Assembly (NCBI GenBank): GCA_900541975.1
Contig: UQLR01000009.1
Span: 29,979-93,978, forward strand
DNA: 64,000 bases
Source: an uncultured Oscillospiraceae bacterium
Lineage (GTDB): Bacteria; Bacillota; Clostridia; Oscillospirales; Acutalibacteraceae
Direction of reading: 5' to 3'
The translations under genes were made by a program, and so were the position numbers. This document shows, one piece after another, positions 50,256 to 58,932 of this stretch (its first letter is position 1; every line of letters begins with the position of its first letter). The notes beneath the pieces are model-generated. The model was not told the origin of the DNA. It worked only from the letters and a program-made list of their open reading frames with translations, and did no database searches.

Positions 50256-51325
50256 TGGACAGCTATCAGGAAATTTTGGACAGAATGAAAGAAAAATATA
50301 AGGAACTCAGCGGATATGAGGCCGACGGGGCGTCGGACATTGGTATACGAATGCAAGTGCTTGCAGGCGAAGTTTTTTCGCTGAATTGCTATGCACAGTG
50401 GATGATCAGACAAATGTTCCCGCAAACGGCGCAGGGGCAACAGCTGGATTATCATGCGCTTGAGCAGGGGCTTACCAGAAAACCCGCAATTGCGGCAAAG
50501 GGGACTTTGTCTTTTTATCTGGAAGAGGCGGCCGGCGAGGACATACAGATTCCTGCCGGTACGGTGTGCGCAACGGCGGGCGAAGACGCCATGCGTTTTG
50601 TAACAACACAGGACGCGACGCTTTCTCAGGGAAGCATTGTGGCAGCCGTTCCGGCTGCGGCGCAGGAAGAAGGAGCAAAGGGAAATGTGGCGCCCCAGAG
50701 TATAAGCGTCATGGTCACACCGCCGGCGGGGATTGCTTATGTAAAAAATACCGTTCCTTTTACAGGCGGAGAAGACGAAGAGACAGACGAACATCTGCGG
50801 CGGCGCATATTGGAAAATCTGCGAAATCCGCCGCGCGGGACAAACAGTGCTTTTTATAAACAGGCAGCTGAAAGCGTAGACGGCGTATATTCTGCCGGCG
50901 TAGCGCCGAAGGCGCGCGGGACGGGAACCGTTAATGTATATATTGCAAAACAGGGGACGGCGGCGCCGCAATCGCTTGTGGAGCAGGTACAGGAAAAATT
51001 GGAGGCGGAAAGGGAAATTAACGTGGACGTCCTTGTGGCGTCTGCACAGGCGGTTCCGTATGATGTACATGCTGAAATAGAGATTGCAGACGGATATACA
51101 TGGAGTACAATAGAAAGCCAGTGCGAGCAGGCAATTCGTGCGTATTTTGATACAGTCGGCGTTGGACAGGCGGTACGGACTTCTGGTATAGGCGAGGCAA
51201 TTTTTCACGTGGCGGGAGTAAAAAGCTATATTTTTGACGATTATTATACAAACGATATACAGGCGCTTGCATCCCAGCTTTATGTAGTCAGAAATATTGT
51301 ATTGACAGAAAGAGGGAGTACATAA
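50255..51325 (+). CDS. baseplate J-like protein
   Basis: 356 aa. Full-length gpJ/gp47/XkdT layout: GSDIGIRMQVLAGEVFSLN-like start, the QGQQLDYHALEQGLTRKPA motif (about 62-80), TGGEDEETDEHLRRRILE and the C-terminal NDIQALASQLYVVRNIVL. It links wedge to fibre in contractile or short tails. The gene is intact. Confidence 0.9.
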   Translation: MDSYQEILDRMKEKYKELSGYEADGASDIGIRMQVLAGEVFSLNCYAQWMIRQMFPQTAQGQQLDYHALEQGLTRKPAIAAKGTLSFYLEEAAGEDIQIPAGTVCATAGEDAMRFVTTQDATLSQGSIVAAVPAAAQEEGAKGNVAPQSISVMVTPPAGIAYVKNTVPFTGGEDEETDEHLRRRILENLRNPPRGTNSAFYKQAAESVDGVYSAGVAPKARGTGTVNVYIAKQGTAAPQSLVEQVQEKLEAEREINVDVLVASAQAVPYDVHAEIEIADGYTWSTIESQCEQAIRAYFDTVGVGQAVRTSGIGEAIFHVAGVKSYIFDDYYTNDIQALASQLYVVRNIVLTERGST

Positions 51326-51891
51326 TGGGCGCAGTGGCATCTATGATCCAAAAACTTGCGCCGCTTGGTGTTTATGCACTGCAACAGAACAGCGCGGTTT
51401 ATAAAGAACTGTGCGCGTATGCGGCGGCTCTGGATATCCTTGAAGCAACGCTTTTGCAGGCACAGCAGGAATGCTTTATTTGTACGGCGCAATCATACGG
51501 GTTGTCGCATAGAGAGATTAATATAGGGCCGGTCAGGGAAGAACTTACCCTGGAAAAACGCAGAGAAATGTTGTTGTCCAGAGCGGCTCTAAAGCAGGAC
51601 GATTTTAATAGAAGCGGCGTCGAACAGATGTTAAGTGCGCTTGGACTGGAATTTACGCTTTTTGAGCTTCCACATCAGCAAACGCTCCATATTGATTGTA
51701 AAGGCAGCTATACGCAGGCACAGCGCAAATGGATTTCTTCGCAGGCAATTGCGCAGCTTCCTGCGCATCTGGATGTGCTTTTGGACTTTAGAAACCTGCA
51801 ATGGAGCACAATTGATGCAAAAAACCTGACGTTTGCTTCTATGGACGCCAAAGCAATGACATGGAAACAGATTGAGAGCTACGGAGTATGA
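51325..51891 (+). CDS. phage tail protein gpI/YmfQ-like
   Basis: 188 aa. YmfQ/DUF2313-type layout: N-terminal helices (YKELCAYAAALDILEATLLQ), RREMLLSRAALKQDDFNRSG, a GLEFTLFELP strand, and LPAHLDVLLDFRNLQWSTID. It attaches the fibre to gpJ. It overlaps gpJ by one base. The position and size match. Confidence 0.8.
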   Translation: MGAVASMIQKLAPLGVYALQQNSAVYKELCAYAAALDILEATLLQAQQECFICTAQSYGLSHREINIGPVREELTLEKRREMLLSRAALKQDDFNRSGVEQMLSALGLEFTLFELPHQQTLHIDCKGSYTQAQRKWISSQAIAQLPAHLDVLLDFRNLQWSTIDAKNLTFASMDAKAMTWKQIESYGV

Positions 51892-51909
51892 TGAAAGGAA
51901 GGACAGAAA

Positions 51910-52374
51910 ATGGCATCTTCAGAAAAAACGGCAAATTTGGGGTTGAACCTGTGGGAACCGGAAGATAAACCGATCAGGGCCGACTTTGTGGCTGATAACC
52001 AGCTGATTGATCAGGTAGTCGGTACACATACAAAAAATTCCAATATCCACATAACAGCGTCGGAAAAAACAAAGCTCAACGAGCCTTATCAGGTAAAAAT
52101 GTTTGCCGGAACAGGAAGCGCCAGTTTTACCTATACGTTCGATTTTTCCCCTAAATTTGTAGTGGTCTATAAAAAGAACGCCCCCATGTTTGTGTATAGT
52201 GGCGGCGCAAGTGTTATAAACGGGGCGCTTGCAGCCTCTGTTTATGGCGCGACGCAGGGCGCGCAGCTAAATGCGAACAAGCTGACGCTGACGCAACAAT
52301 CTGCGTCGGTCAACGGCATACGCTGCAATTTAAATGAAGAAGACGGACAGTATGTAATTGTGGCGTACCGGTGA
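51910..52374 (+). CDS. fibre or receptor-binding-like tail protein
   Basis: 154 aa. The N-terminus (NLGLNLWEPEDKPIRADFVADNQ) is typical of proteins that dock on the baseplate. A short beta region follows (SFTYTFDFSPKFVVVYKKNA) with a jelly-like C-terminus rich in Asn and Gln (about 100-154). Last gene of the operon; it could bind a cell-surface receptor. No trimer repeats are visible. Confidence 0.65.
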   Translation: MASSEKTANLGLNLWEPEDKPIRADFVADNQLIDQVVGTHTKNSNIHITASEKTKLNEPYQVKMFAGTGSASFTYTFDFSPKFVVVYKKNAPMFVYSGGASVINGALAASVYGATQGAQLNANKLTLTQQSASVNGIRCNLNEEDGQYVIVAYR

Positions 52375-52391
52375 CATTAAAAGACCGTACA

Positions 52392-52427
52392 AAAAGGCGG
52401 AAGCTTCTTAAGAAGCTTCCGCCTTTT
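52392..52427. terminator. perfect 36-bp palindrome closing the phage-like operon
   Basis: Eighteen-base arms (52392-52409 with 52410-52427, GC core GGCGGAAGC/GCTTCCGCC) pair without a spacer, so the real loop is TTAA. A and T runs outside make it a two-way terminator, serving also the minus-strand gene ending at 52440. Confidence 0.88.
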
Positions 52428-52439
52428 ACGTTTAAAGCA

Positions 52440-53252
52440 TTAGCGGTCTTTTCGGTCCGCACCCAGGTCGATATCAATTTCTGCCGTATCGTATTTTTGC
52501 AGTTTGTTCTTTTTAGGCTGATAAATCGTTTTAGAAGGGGCTTTTCCCTGTAAACGGCCACGTCTGCCGCCAGAGGCTGCGGCAAGCATTTTTCTGCGTT
52601 TGTTTATACAGGTAAATACTACGCAGATGACGCCGATTACTGCGCCCACAATCATGGCAACGCCTAAATACAGCATCCACTGAAAGGTGGTCTCGTCATC
52701 TGCCGATTTGTTGTTTTTTATAAAGTTAAAATCGTTTGTACCATCCATACTTCCGGAAAAATCAAGCGCCATTTCCCAGTCGGAAGCATCCAGCTCGTTT
52801 GTATCGACCGATTTGCTTACGTCATACAATTCGTTGGGGGCACTGGAAACGGAGCCGTCATTATTATAGTCTGCATAGCCATCGTCCGATGAAGTGGAAT
52901 AACCGTCTGGCGACGGTTCCACAAAAGAAAAATTGTTCTGATATGAATCGTCATAGTAGTCATCGTAATCGTTGTAGTCATTATAATCGTTGTATGAGGA
53001 AGTTTGGCCGCTGGAATCCGGTTGAGAATCGTAGTTGTCTTCAACAGTGCTGGAATCCGGCAATGGCTCCGGCTGCGGCGGCTCTGTCTGCGATTCGACA
53101 CCGCTGTCAGAGTATGTGGGGTCTTCATAAATATCATCCGGTTCTCCAACCACGTTGCTGCTGTCTGTCACGGCAGCTGCATAGTAGCTGCAAAGACAGG
53201 CCAGAAAAACGGGAAGGAGCAATTGCACAAATATACGCAGGCGTTGTTTCAT
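52440..53252 (-). CDS. secreted, Asp/Tyr-rich single-pass membrane protein of unknown function
   Basis: 270 aa. Signal peptide at the N-terminus (RLRIFVQLLLPVFLACLCSYYAAA), then about 150 residues of low complexity with many Asp, Tyr, Ser and Asn, including runs like NDYNDYNDYDDYYDD (near 88-102). A membrane helix follows at about 192-213 and a basic cytosolic tail. ATG 53252 lies eight bases after GGAGG. The function is unknown; an acidic extracellular stalk or metal binding is conceivable. Confidence 0.75.
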   Translation of the reverse strand: MKQRLRIFVQLLLPVFLACLCSYYAAAVTDSSNVVGEPDDIYEDPTYSDSGVESQTEPPQPEPLPDSSTVEDNYDSQPDSSGQTSSYNDYNDYNDYDDYYDDSYQNNFSFVEPSPDGYSTSSDDGYADYNNDGSVSSAPNELYDVSKSVDTNELDASDWEMALDFSGSMDGTNDFNFIKNNKSADDETTFQWMLYLGVAMIVGAVIGVICVVFTCINKRRKMLAAASGGRRGRLQGKAPSKTIYQPKKNKLQKYDTAEIDIDLGADRKDR

Positions 53253-53391
53253 TTGCCATGCCTCCAAAAAAGATTAATACGACTTATAATACCACACAAT
53301 GGACAAATTTTTCAATACAGATGCAGATTTTCAATTGTTTTTCTGCAAACTGTGCAGTAAAAACCGGTTAACAGAAAGCAATAACGGCATA

Positions 53392-54525
53392 TTACAGCAC
53401 GTCTTTAAACATGGTCGGCTGGTAACTGTTGATAGCGGCGTCATTTTTCTCGCATTCATACGCTTTGGCCTGCGCATCCATATCTTTTTGATATTCTTCA
53501 AATTTCATGGAATACAGCACCGAGCTGCGCTGGGATTCTTCAAAAACATTTTCCGCTTCTTTATTGATGTCGCCCTTATAGACAAGGTATAAAACAGCGG
53601 TGGAATCTTCCCCCACCTGAATTACAGTTGCCTGATTGGCGTCAAGCCCTTCCAGCGCTTCTTTCAGTTCGTCACCCAGAGAAGAATCTTCTAAAATTTC
53701 CGTATTTGTAACGGAAGGATCTTCTTCCAAACCCGCGGCTGTGGTGTAAGCCTGCGCAATTTCGTCATAGGTTTTGCTGCCGTTGTTGATCTGCTGTGCA
53801 TAAGCGTTGAAATCGTCTGTGGCTTGTTTGACTTCCTCCTCACTGAAAGCTACAGAGGTTGAATCGGTGGAGGAAGCGTCGTCGCTCTCACTGTCGGTTG
53901 TTGTATACAAATTCATAGGCAAATATGCGTAATTGGTATAGTTTTCTATGAAATAGGCCTTAATTTCGTCGTCAGAAACAGCCTTTTCACCGCCTATGCC
54001 GTAGATTGCGTCAAAAAGCGCGTTGTATTTGGCGGCAAACAGATATTCTGCACGATAAAAAGAGTCCTTGGAAATCCCCAGCTTTTCATACGTTTGTCCG
54101 TAATAGCTCCATGCCTGGTCCGCATTGCTTTCTGCAGCAGTAAGCTCCGTTTCCGAAAGAGTCAGACCCTTCTGAGCAAAAAGCTTTTCAGTGTTTAACA
54201 GGTTTTTGCAAGCGTTTTCAGCCTCCTGCAAAATATAATCCTGTGCGTTTACCTTGTCGCCGTTTGGATCTTCAATTTCCTGCGTAAGAACGTCCACCGC
54301 TTCTGTTGCGGCTTCTGTTCCCGATTGCGTTGCGCTTTCTGTTTGGGCGGAAGAAACCTGGTTGGAAGCATATCCGTACGCACCCGACATATAGTAGATA
54401 TATGTGCCGATAGAAAGCGTGTTTATGTCGTCTTTATATGACCATGATTGGTCAGCGCAACTGGCGCTGACTGTAAGCATACCCATTGCAAGGGCCAAAG
54501 CAAGCAGCTTTTTTGTTGTTTTCAT
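53392..54525 (-). CDS. PrsA/SurA-like foldase, secreted
   Basis: 377 aa. A signal sequence with a Cys at residue 23 (TVSASCADQ) could be a lipoprotein site, although the residue at -3 is Ser rather than the usual Leu or Val. The body is helical like SurA/PrsA N-terminal chaperone domains. Its C-terminal half (DFNAYAQQINNGSKTYDEIA to LDANQATVIQVG) resembles parvulin-type folding domains, without a clear catalytic set. It lies after mfd on the same strand, as in many Firmicutes. The ATG 54525 has a distant AAAGGA. Confidence 0.75.
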   Translation of the reverse strand: MKTTKKLLALALAMGMLTVSASCADQSWSYKDDINTLSIGTYIYYMSGAYGYASNQVSSAQTESATQSGTEAATEAVDVLTQEIEDPNGDKVNAQDYILQEAENACKNLLNTEKLFAQKGLTLSETELTAAESNADQAWSYYGQTYEKLGISKDSFYRAEYLFAAKYNALFDAIYGIGGEKAVSDDEIKAYFIENYTNYAYLPMNLYTTTDSESDDASSTDSTSVAFSEEEVKQATDDFNAYAQQINNGSKTYDEIAQAYTTAAGLEEDPSVTNTEILEDSSLGDELKEALEGLDANQATVIQVGEDSTAVLYLVYKGDINKEAENVFEESQRSSVLYSMKFEEYQKDMDAQAKAYECEKNDAAINSYQPTMFKDVL

Positions 54526-54647
54526 AATGGTATGATCGTTCCTTTCGTTTAATACAAATCGTAAGTAATTATACACGTTTGGGACAAATTTGTCTATAAT
54601 AATTCCATCATTTTAAAAGGAGTTCACAATTTAATTAGAAACAAAAG

Positions 54648-57600
54648 TCATCCGCGCAGGGCAAAAATCGTATGCAACGCCGCTTGTACAGAAAGATTTT
54701 TCCCCATTTTTACCGCAATATAAGGCTTACTTCCGGCGTTTAAGAGCGCCTTGCCTTTCAGGCGCGCGATAATATCTGCTACCGCAGGCGACTTTATCTG
54801 TTTGACATAGAGCAGAAACGTATAGCCCTGTTGTTTAATTTCATAAATGCCCATAGCTGCGGCAGCGCTGCGTACCAACGCTATATCAATCAGCCCAAGC
54901 ACAGCCTGCGGGGGCTCGCCGAAACGGTCAATCAGCTCGTCTGTAACATCGCGCGCATCCTCTTTGTTGCGGATGTCTGAAATATGACGGTAAATATCAA
55001 GCCGTTGGCTTAAGCTTTGAATGTAATCTTCCGGGATATGCGCCTGAATCTGCACGTCGATCAGGCATTCCAGTTCCGCGCTGCTGTTAGACTGTCCCTT
55101 TTCTTCGTTGACAGCCTCGCTAAGCAGCTTTAAATACATATCATAGCCAACGTCTTCCATATGCCCGTGCTGCTGCGCGCCGAGAATATTTCCTGCGCCG
55201 CGCAGTTCCAGGTCGCGCATGGCAATTTTAAAGCCGGAGCCAAACTGTGTGAATTCCCGTATGGCGGTTAGGCGCTTTTGCGATATTTCGCTGAGCACTT
55301 TGTTTTGAACAAACGTAAAATAGGCATAGGCCCGCCTGGAAGAGCGGCCTACGCGCCCGCGCAGCTGGTGCAATTGGGAAAGCCCCATACAGTCTGCGTT
55401 TTCTATAATCAGCGTGTTGGCGTTTGGGAGGTCAATTCCCGTTTCAATAATAGTGGTACATACAAGCACGTTCACTTCCTGCTCAAGCATCTTGCGCCAA
55501 ACGCTGGAAAGCTCCTGTTCGGTCATTTTTCCATGTCCAACGGCGATTTTGGCTTCCGGCATCATAGTTCGCAGTTTTTGGGCCTTTTGCTCTATGCTTT
55601 CGACTTTGTTGTGCAGATAGAACACCTGGCCGCCGCGGCGGAGCTCACGGCGGATCGCTTCACAAATTACAGCATCGTCATGTTCCAGCACATAGGTTTG
55701 TACGGGGTATCTGTCTTGCGGCGCTTCTTCCAAAATCGACATATCGCGTATGCCGCTCATTGCCATATTCAGCGTTCTTGGAATGGGCGTGGCGGAAAGC
55801 GTCAGGACGTCTACATTTTTACAAAGCGCTTTAAACCGTTCCTTTTGCGCCACGCCAAAGCGCTGTTCTTCATCAATAATACATAATCCCAAGTCGTGAA
55901 ACTGCACGTCCTTTTGCACCAGCCGATGGGTTCCAACGACCATATCTATGTCGCCGCGCCGCAAACGCCGGATTATGTCGGCCTGCTGCTTGGAGGAACG
56001 AAAACGGGACAAAAGCTCGATCCTTACAGGGTAACCTTCAAAACGACGCAGAACCGTCTGATAATGCTGCCAGGCAAGAATCGTTGTTGGGCAAAGCAGC
56101 GCGCACTGCTTGGAGTCTGTCACACATTTAAATGCGGCGCGCAGCGCAACTTCTGTTTTTCCAAAGCCCACGTCGCCGCATAAAAGCCGGTCCATGGGGG
56201 CTGTATGCTCCATATCGTTTTTTATTTCGTCTATACAGCGAATCTGGTCTTCCGTTTCTTCATATTCAAAACGTGCTTCAAAATCTCTCTGCCAGTCAGA
56301 ATCCGGCGGGAAGGCGTGACCCTGCGCCTGCATGCGCTGGGCATACAGGGCGATCAGCTCCTTAGCCATATCTTTAACGGCGCTCCTGACGCGGGCTTTT
56401 GCTTTTTGCCAATCCGTACTGCCCAGCCGGCTTAAACGCACTGCGGAGTTTTCGCGTGGACCAATGTATTTTGAAATTAAATCTAACTGGGTAACGGGGA
56501 CGTAAAGTGCATCTTTCTTTGCATATTCGACCTTGATATAGTCCTTTACAATCCCTTGTGTTTCTATTTTGTGAATACCGCTGAAAATACCAATGCCATG
56601 CGTGGAATGGACAACATAATCCCCAACGTTCAGCTCTGCCAGACTGTAAATTTGCCGGGCGTTTTTATTTTTTGCCTTCTTTTTTCTGGAAGCATGGACA
56701 ACCTGCCCGTGGGTAATAAGTATGAAATGTAAAGCCGGGTATTCAAACCCGGACGACAGGCAGCCTTCCATTACATAAATTTTTCCCTGTACAGGCTGCG
56801 AAAGCTGCTCTGTTAACTGTACGGGGAATCCTTTTTCTGAAAGAGCCTGCACAACAGACTGCGCGCTGCGCGCGGTACCGGCCAGAACGACCACGCTGCT
56901 GTTTTTGTGAAAAGCAGCCTGCAGGTCTTCGCAAAGCACCTGGATTGAGCCGCTCCAGGTTGAAAGTTGCTTGGCGGTGAAAGAAACAAGCTCATGCAGC
57001 GGCAGGTCGTAACTGCCGTGTGTAAAATTGTCCAAATAGATCAGCCTTGCCCGCCTGAAAATGTCAAGCAGGTCTGTCTGGTCAAGGAAATAGGTGTCAT
57101 ATCCTTTGCACAGTGCACCGGTGGAAAAGCAGTCTTTCAGTTCTTCCTCAAACAGACGCGTATACGCACGCATGCGGTCGTTTGTTTTGACAGGCTCAGA
57201 GATAAAAAGAAAGTCTTCCCCGCCCATATAATCAAAAAGTGTAGCCGGCTTTTCATAAACCAGACTGATAAATTTATCTTTAGAAGCAATTGTAAGCCCG
57301 TTTTTCAAAGCGTCTGCTTCATTTTGCAAAACCTGGCGCGCAAGCGGCGCCGCTTTGCCGCGCAGCAAGGCGGCGTGGCGCTCAATTTGTAGGGCGAGCG
57401 CGTTTTTATCCTGGATCAGAACTTCGGTGGAGGGGGTAAGCGTCAGTTCTTCAATATATTCGGTTCTGCGTTGGGTTTCCGGATCAAAATAATTGAGCGT
57501 GTCAACCTGGTCGCCCCAGAATTCTGCACGCACAGGAGCCGGGGCATCCGGCATGTAAAAGTCCAGAATACCGCCTCTTACAGCAAACTGGCCGGCGCCT

Positions 57601-58100
57601 TCGACCTGCTCACAACGTTCATAACCAATGCGTATTAGCGCTTGCACGGCTGCTTCCATAGACAAGTTGCCGCTGGAGCGGAAGTTGAGCGTGGCTTTTT
57701 TTAGAAATTCAGGGGGAATGGTGTATTGGCTTGCTGCATCTATACAGGCAATGACTACGGAAAACTCACCGCGCAGCATTTTGGAAAGTACGCTTAAACG
57801 TTTATGCTCATACTCGTGCGACTGCCCCTGCACGTCCCGAAACGTAAAGTCGCGCAGCGGGTATACAAGCGCTCTGGAGCCCATAGAGGACAGGTCGTTT
57901 GCAAGTGTTTGCGCTTCGGCTTCGTTCGACACGGCAACCAGAGCCCGGTTGCCGGTTTCGCTGCATAGCGAATGAATTATATGCGCCTTATGAATTGCGG
58001 CCAAGCCGGTGGCGGCCAATGTAGAGCAGGGTAGCGCCGCGCAGTCGCGCAGCCGACGGTATTCCGGCAATTGTTGCAGAATGCTTGTTAAAAATTTCAT
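54648..58100 (-). CDS. mfd: transcription-repair coupling factor Mfd
   Basis: 1150 aa, full length. UvrB-like N-terminal domains are followed by the RNA-polymerase interaction domain (LNVGDYVVHSTHGIGIF). The RecG-like motor has Walker A GDVGFGKTEVA, DEEQRFGV (motif II), and the TRG region. Mfd removes stalled RNA polymerase and recruits UvrA to lesions. ATG 58100, after GGTTGGGAAATTC, gives the conserved start MKFLTSIL; a longer frame at 58178 is rejected. It lies next to pth, as is usual. Confidence 0.95.
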   Translation of the reverse strand: MKFLTSILQQLPEYRRLRDCAALPCSTLAATGLAAIHKAHIIHSLCSETGNRALVAVSNEAEAQTLANDLSSMGSRALVYPLRDFTFRDVQGQSHEYEHKRLSVLSKMLRGEFSVVIACIDAASQYTIPPEFLKKATLNFRSSGNLSMEAAVQALIRIGYERCEQVEGAGQFAVRGGILDFYMPDAPAPVRAEFWGDQVDTLNYFDPETQRRTEYIEELTLTPSTEVLIQDKNALALQIERHAALLRGKAAPLARQVLQNEADALKNGLTIASKDKFISLVYEKPATLFDYMGGEDFLFISEPVKTNDRMRAYTRLFEEELKDCFSTGALCKGYDTYFLDQTDLLDIFRRARLIYLDNFTHGSYDLPLHELVSFTAKQLSTWSGSIQVLCEDLQAAFHKNSSVVVLAGTARSAQSVVQALSEKGFPVQLTEQLSQPVQGKIYVMEGCLSSGFEYPALHFILITHGQVVHASRKKKAKNKNARQIYSLAELNVGDYVVHSTHGIGIFSGIHKIETQGIVKDYIKVEYAKKDALYVPVTQLDLISKYIGPRENSAVRLSRLGSTDWQKAKARVRSAVKDMAKELIALYAQRMQAQGHAFPPDSDWQRDFEARFEYEETEDQIRCIDEIKNDMEHTAPMDRLLCGDVGFGKTEVALRAAFKCVTDSKQCALLCPTTILAWQHYQTVLRRFEGYPVRIELLSRFRSSKQQADIIRRLRRGDIDMVVGTHRLVQKDVQFHDLGLCIIDEEQRFGVAQKERFKALCKNVDVLTLSATPIPRTLNMAMSGIRDMSILEEAPQDRYPVQTYVLEHDDAVICEAIRRELRRGGQVFYLHNKVESIEQKAQKLRTMMPEAKIAVGHGKMTEQELSSVWRKMLEQEVNVLVCTTIIETGIDLPNANTLIIENADCMGLSQLHQLRGRVGRSSRRAYAYFTFVQNKVLSEISQKRLTAIREFTQFGSGFKIAMRDLELRGAGNILGAQQHGHMEDVGYDMYLKLLSEAVNEEKGQSNSSAELECLIDVQIQAHIPEDYIQSLSQRLDIYRHISDIRNKEDARDVTDELIDRFGEPPQAVLGLIDIALVRSAAAAMGIYEIKQQGYTFLLYVKQIKSPAVADIIARLKGKALLNAGSKPYIAVKMGKNLSVQAALHTIFALRG

Positions 58101-58181
58101 GAATTTCCCAACCGTATCCTTTGTAAAATAAAATATGTAAACAGCAAAGGAAGCGCCCGGCGGCATTATGCCGGGCAAAGG

Positions 58182-58790
58182 TCAGCTGTTGTAAAGGTTC
58201 ATGGCTTTATCGATTTCGCCGTTGATGATAAGTTCCACAGCTGCGCAGGCGTTGCAGGCTGCTGTATCCAAACGCTCCAGCTCGTCTGGCGTAAAACGGG
58301 ACAATACCCAGTCTGCAAGTTCCCACCCTGGGTTTGGTTTAGCGCCGATCCCCAGCTTTATGCGGGGAAAATCGTCTTTACCGGAAAGGTAAATAATGCT
58401 GCGCATACCTTTTTGCCCGCCATCGCTGCCTTTTCTGCGGATGCGCAGGCGGCCTACATCCAGAGAAACGTCATCAAACAGTATAATGACATGTGCAGGC
58501 GGAATTTTGTAGAAAGACATCGCCTGTGTCACAGACTGTCCGCTGTGATTCATAAAGGTCTGCGGTTTTAAAAGCAAGGTCCGGCGTCCGCTGATTGTAC
58601 ATTCTCCATACAGCGCCTTAAACTTCAAACGGTTAAGCTGTGTCCCGTGCTTTTCAGCGAGCTTTTCTATGGTGATATAGCCTGCGTTGTGCCGCGTGTT
58701 TTCATATTCACGCCCGGGGTTCCCAAGACCGGCAACAATATATTCCACCGGTCCGGTCAAAGGTTTGCTTTTTTTTAAAAAATGCATCAT
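58182..58790 (-). CDS. pth: peptidyl-tRNA hydrolase
   Basis: 202 aa. YIVAGLGNPGREYENTRHNAGY contains the catalytic His, and the FMNHSGQSV, FDDVSLDVGRLRIR and GSDGGQKGMRSI motifs are intact. It recycles peptidyl-tRNA that has dropped from ribosomes. Order prs-pth-mfd is typical. ATG with GGAGACG before it. A GC-rich hairpin (58153-58175) follows pth on the way to mfd but lacks a T run. Confidence 0.95.
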   Translation of the reverse strand: MMHFLKKSKPLTGPVEYIVAGLGNPGREYENTRHNAGYITIEKLAEKHGTQLNRLKFKALYGECTISGRRTLLLKPQTFMNHSGQSVTQAMSFYKIPPAHVIILFDDVSLDVGRLRIRRKGSDGGQKGMRSIIYLSGKDDFPRIKLGIGAKPNPGWELADWVLSRFTPDELERLDTAACNACAAVELIINGEIDKAMNLYNS

Positions 58791-58875
58791 GATTTCGTCT
58801 CCGTTTTGGCGGCATGGGCCATACAGCGCTGGAGTCCGCCTGTTTTTTCAGCGCTGTTTTTATTTTTATACGGCT

Positions 58876-58902
58876 AAAAGGCGGCATAAACTGTATGCCG
58901 CC
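58876..58902 (-). terminator. terminator of prs
   Basis: Stem GGCGGCATA/TATGCCGCC (58880-58888 with 58894-58902), followed by TTTT on the minus strand. Confidence 0.75.
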
Positions 58903-58932
58903 TGGAAAGTTTATCTGTATGGATGGAAAAGA

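Larger units (their letters stand above)
40991..52374 (+). mobile_element. compact phage-like structural cluster without tail-shaft, lysis or integration genes
   Basis: Seventeen tightly packed plus-strand genes, many overlapping by 1-10 bases. Order: small and large terminase, portal, protease, decoration, major capsid, two connector-like proteins, tail-terminator-like, 52-aa protein, LysM baseplate protein, hub (gpD), spike (gpV), gp25, gpJ, gpI, fibre-like. No sheath, separate tube, long tape-measure, holin, endolysin, integrase, repressor or replication gene is recognisable. Both ends have strong terminators (40882-40918, 52392-52427) and no att-like direct repeat was seen. No frame is visibly broken. 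Confidence 0.85.

Noticed and set aside
50252..51340. Long minus-strand open frame (362 codons) opposite the baseplate J gene
   Set aside because: Its composition (many Arg, Cys, His and Tyr) is typical of a shadow frame, and the plus strand clearly encodes gpJ with conserved motifs.
40900..52450. Attachment-site direct repeats flanking the phage-like cluster
   Set aside because: I compared the two borders and found only the two unrelated terminator palindromes, no shared core of 10 bases or more.
58153..58175. Terminator between pth and mfd
   Set aside because: The GC-rich hairpin is good but no T run follows on the minus strand, so it is probably only a pause or mRNA-stability element.
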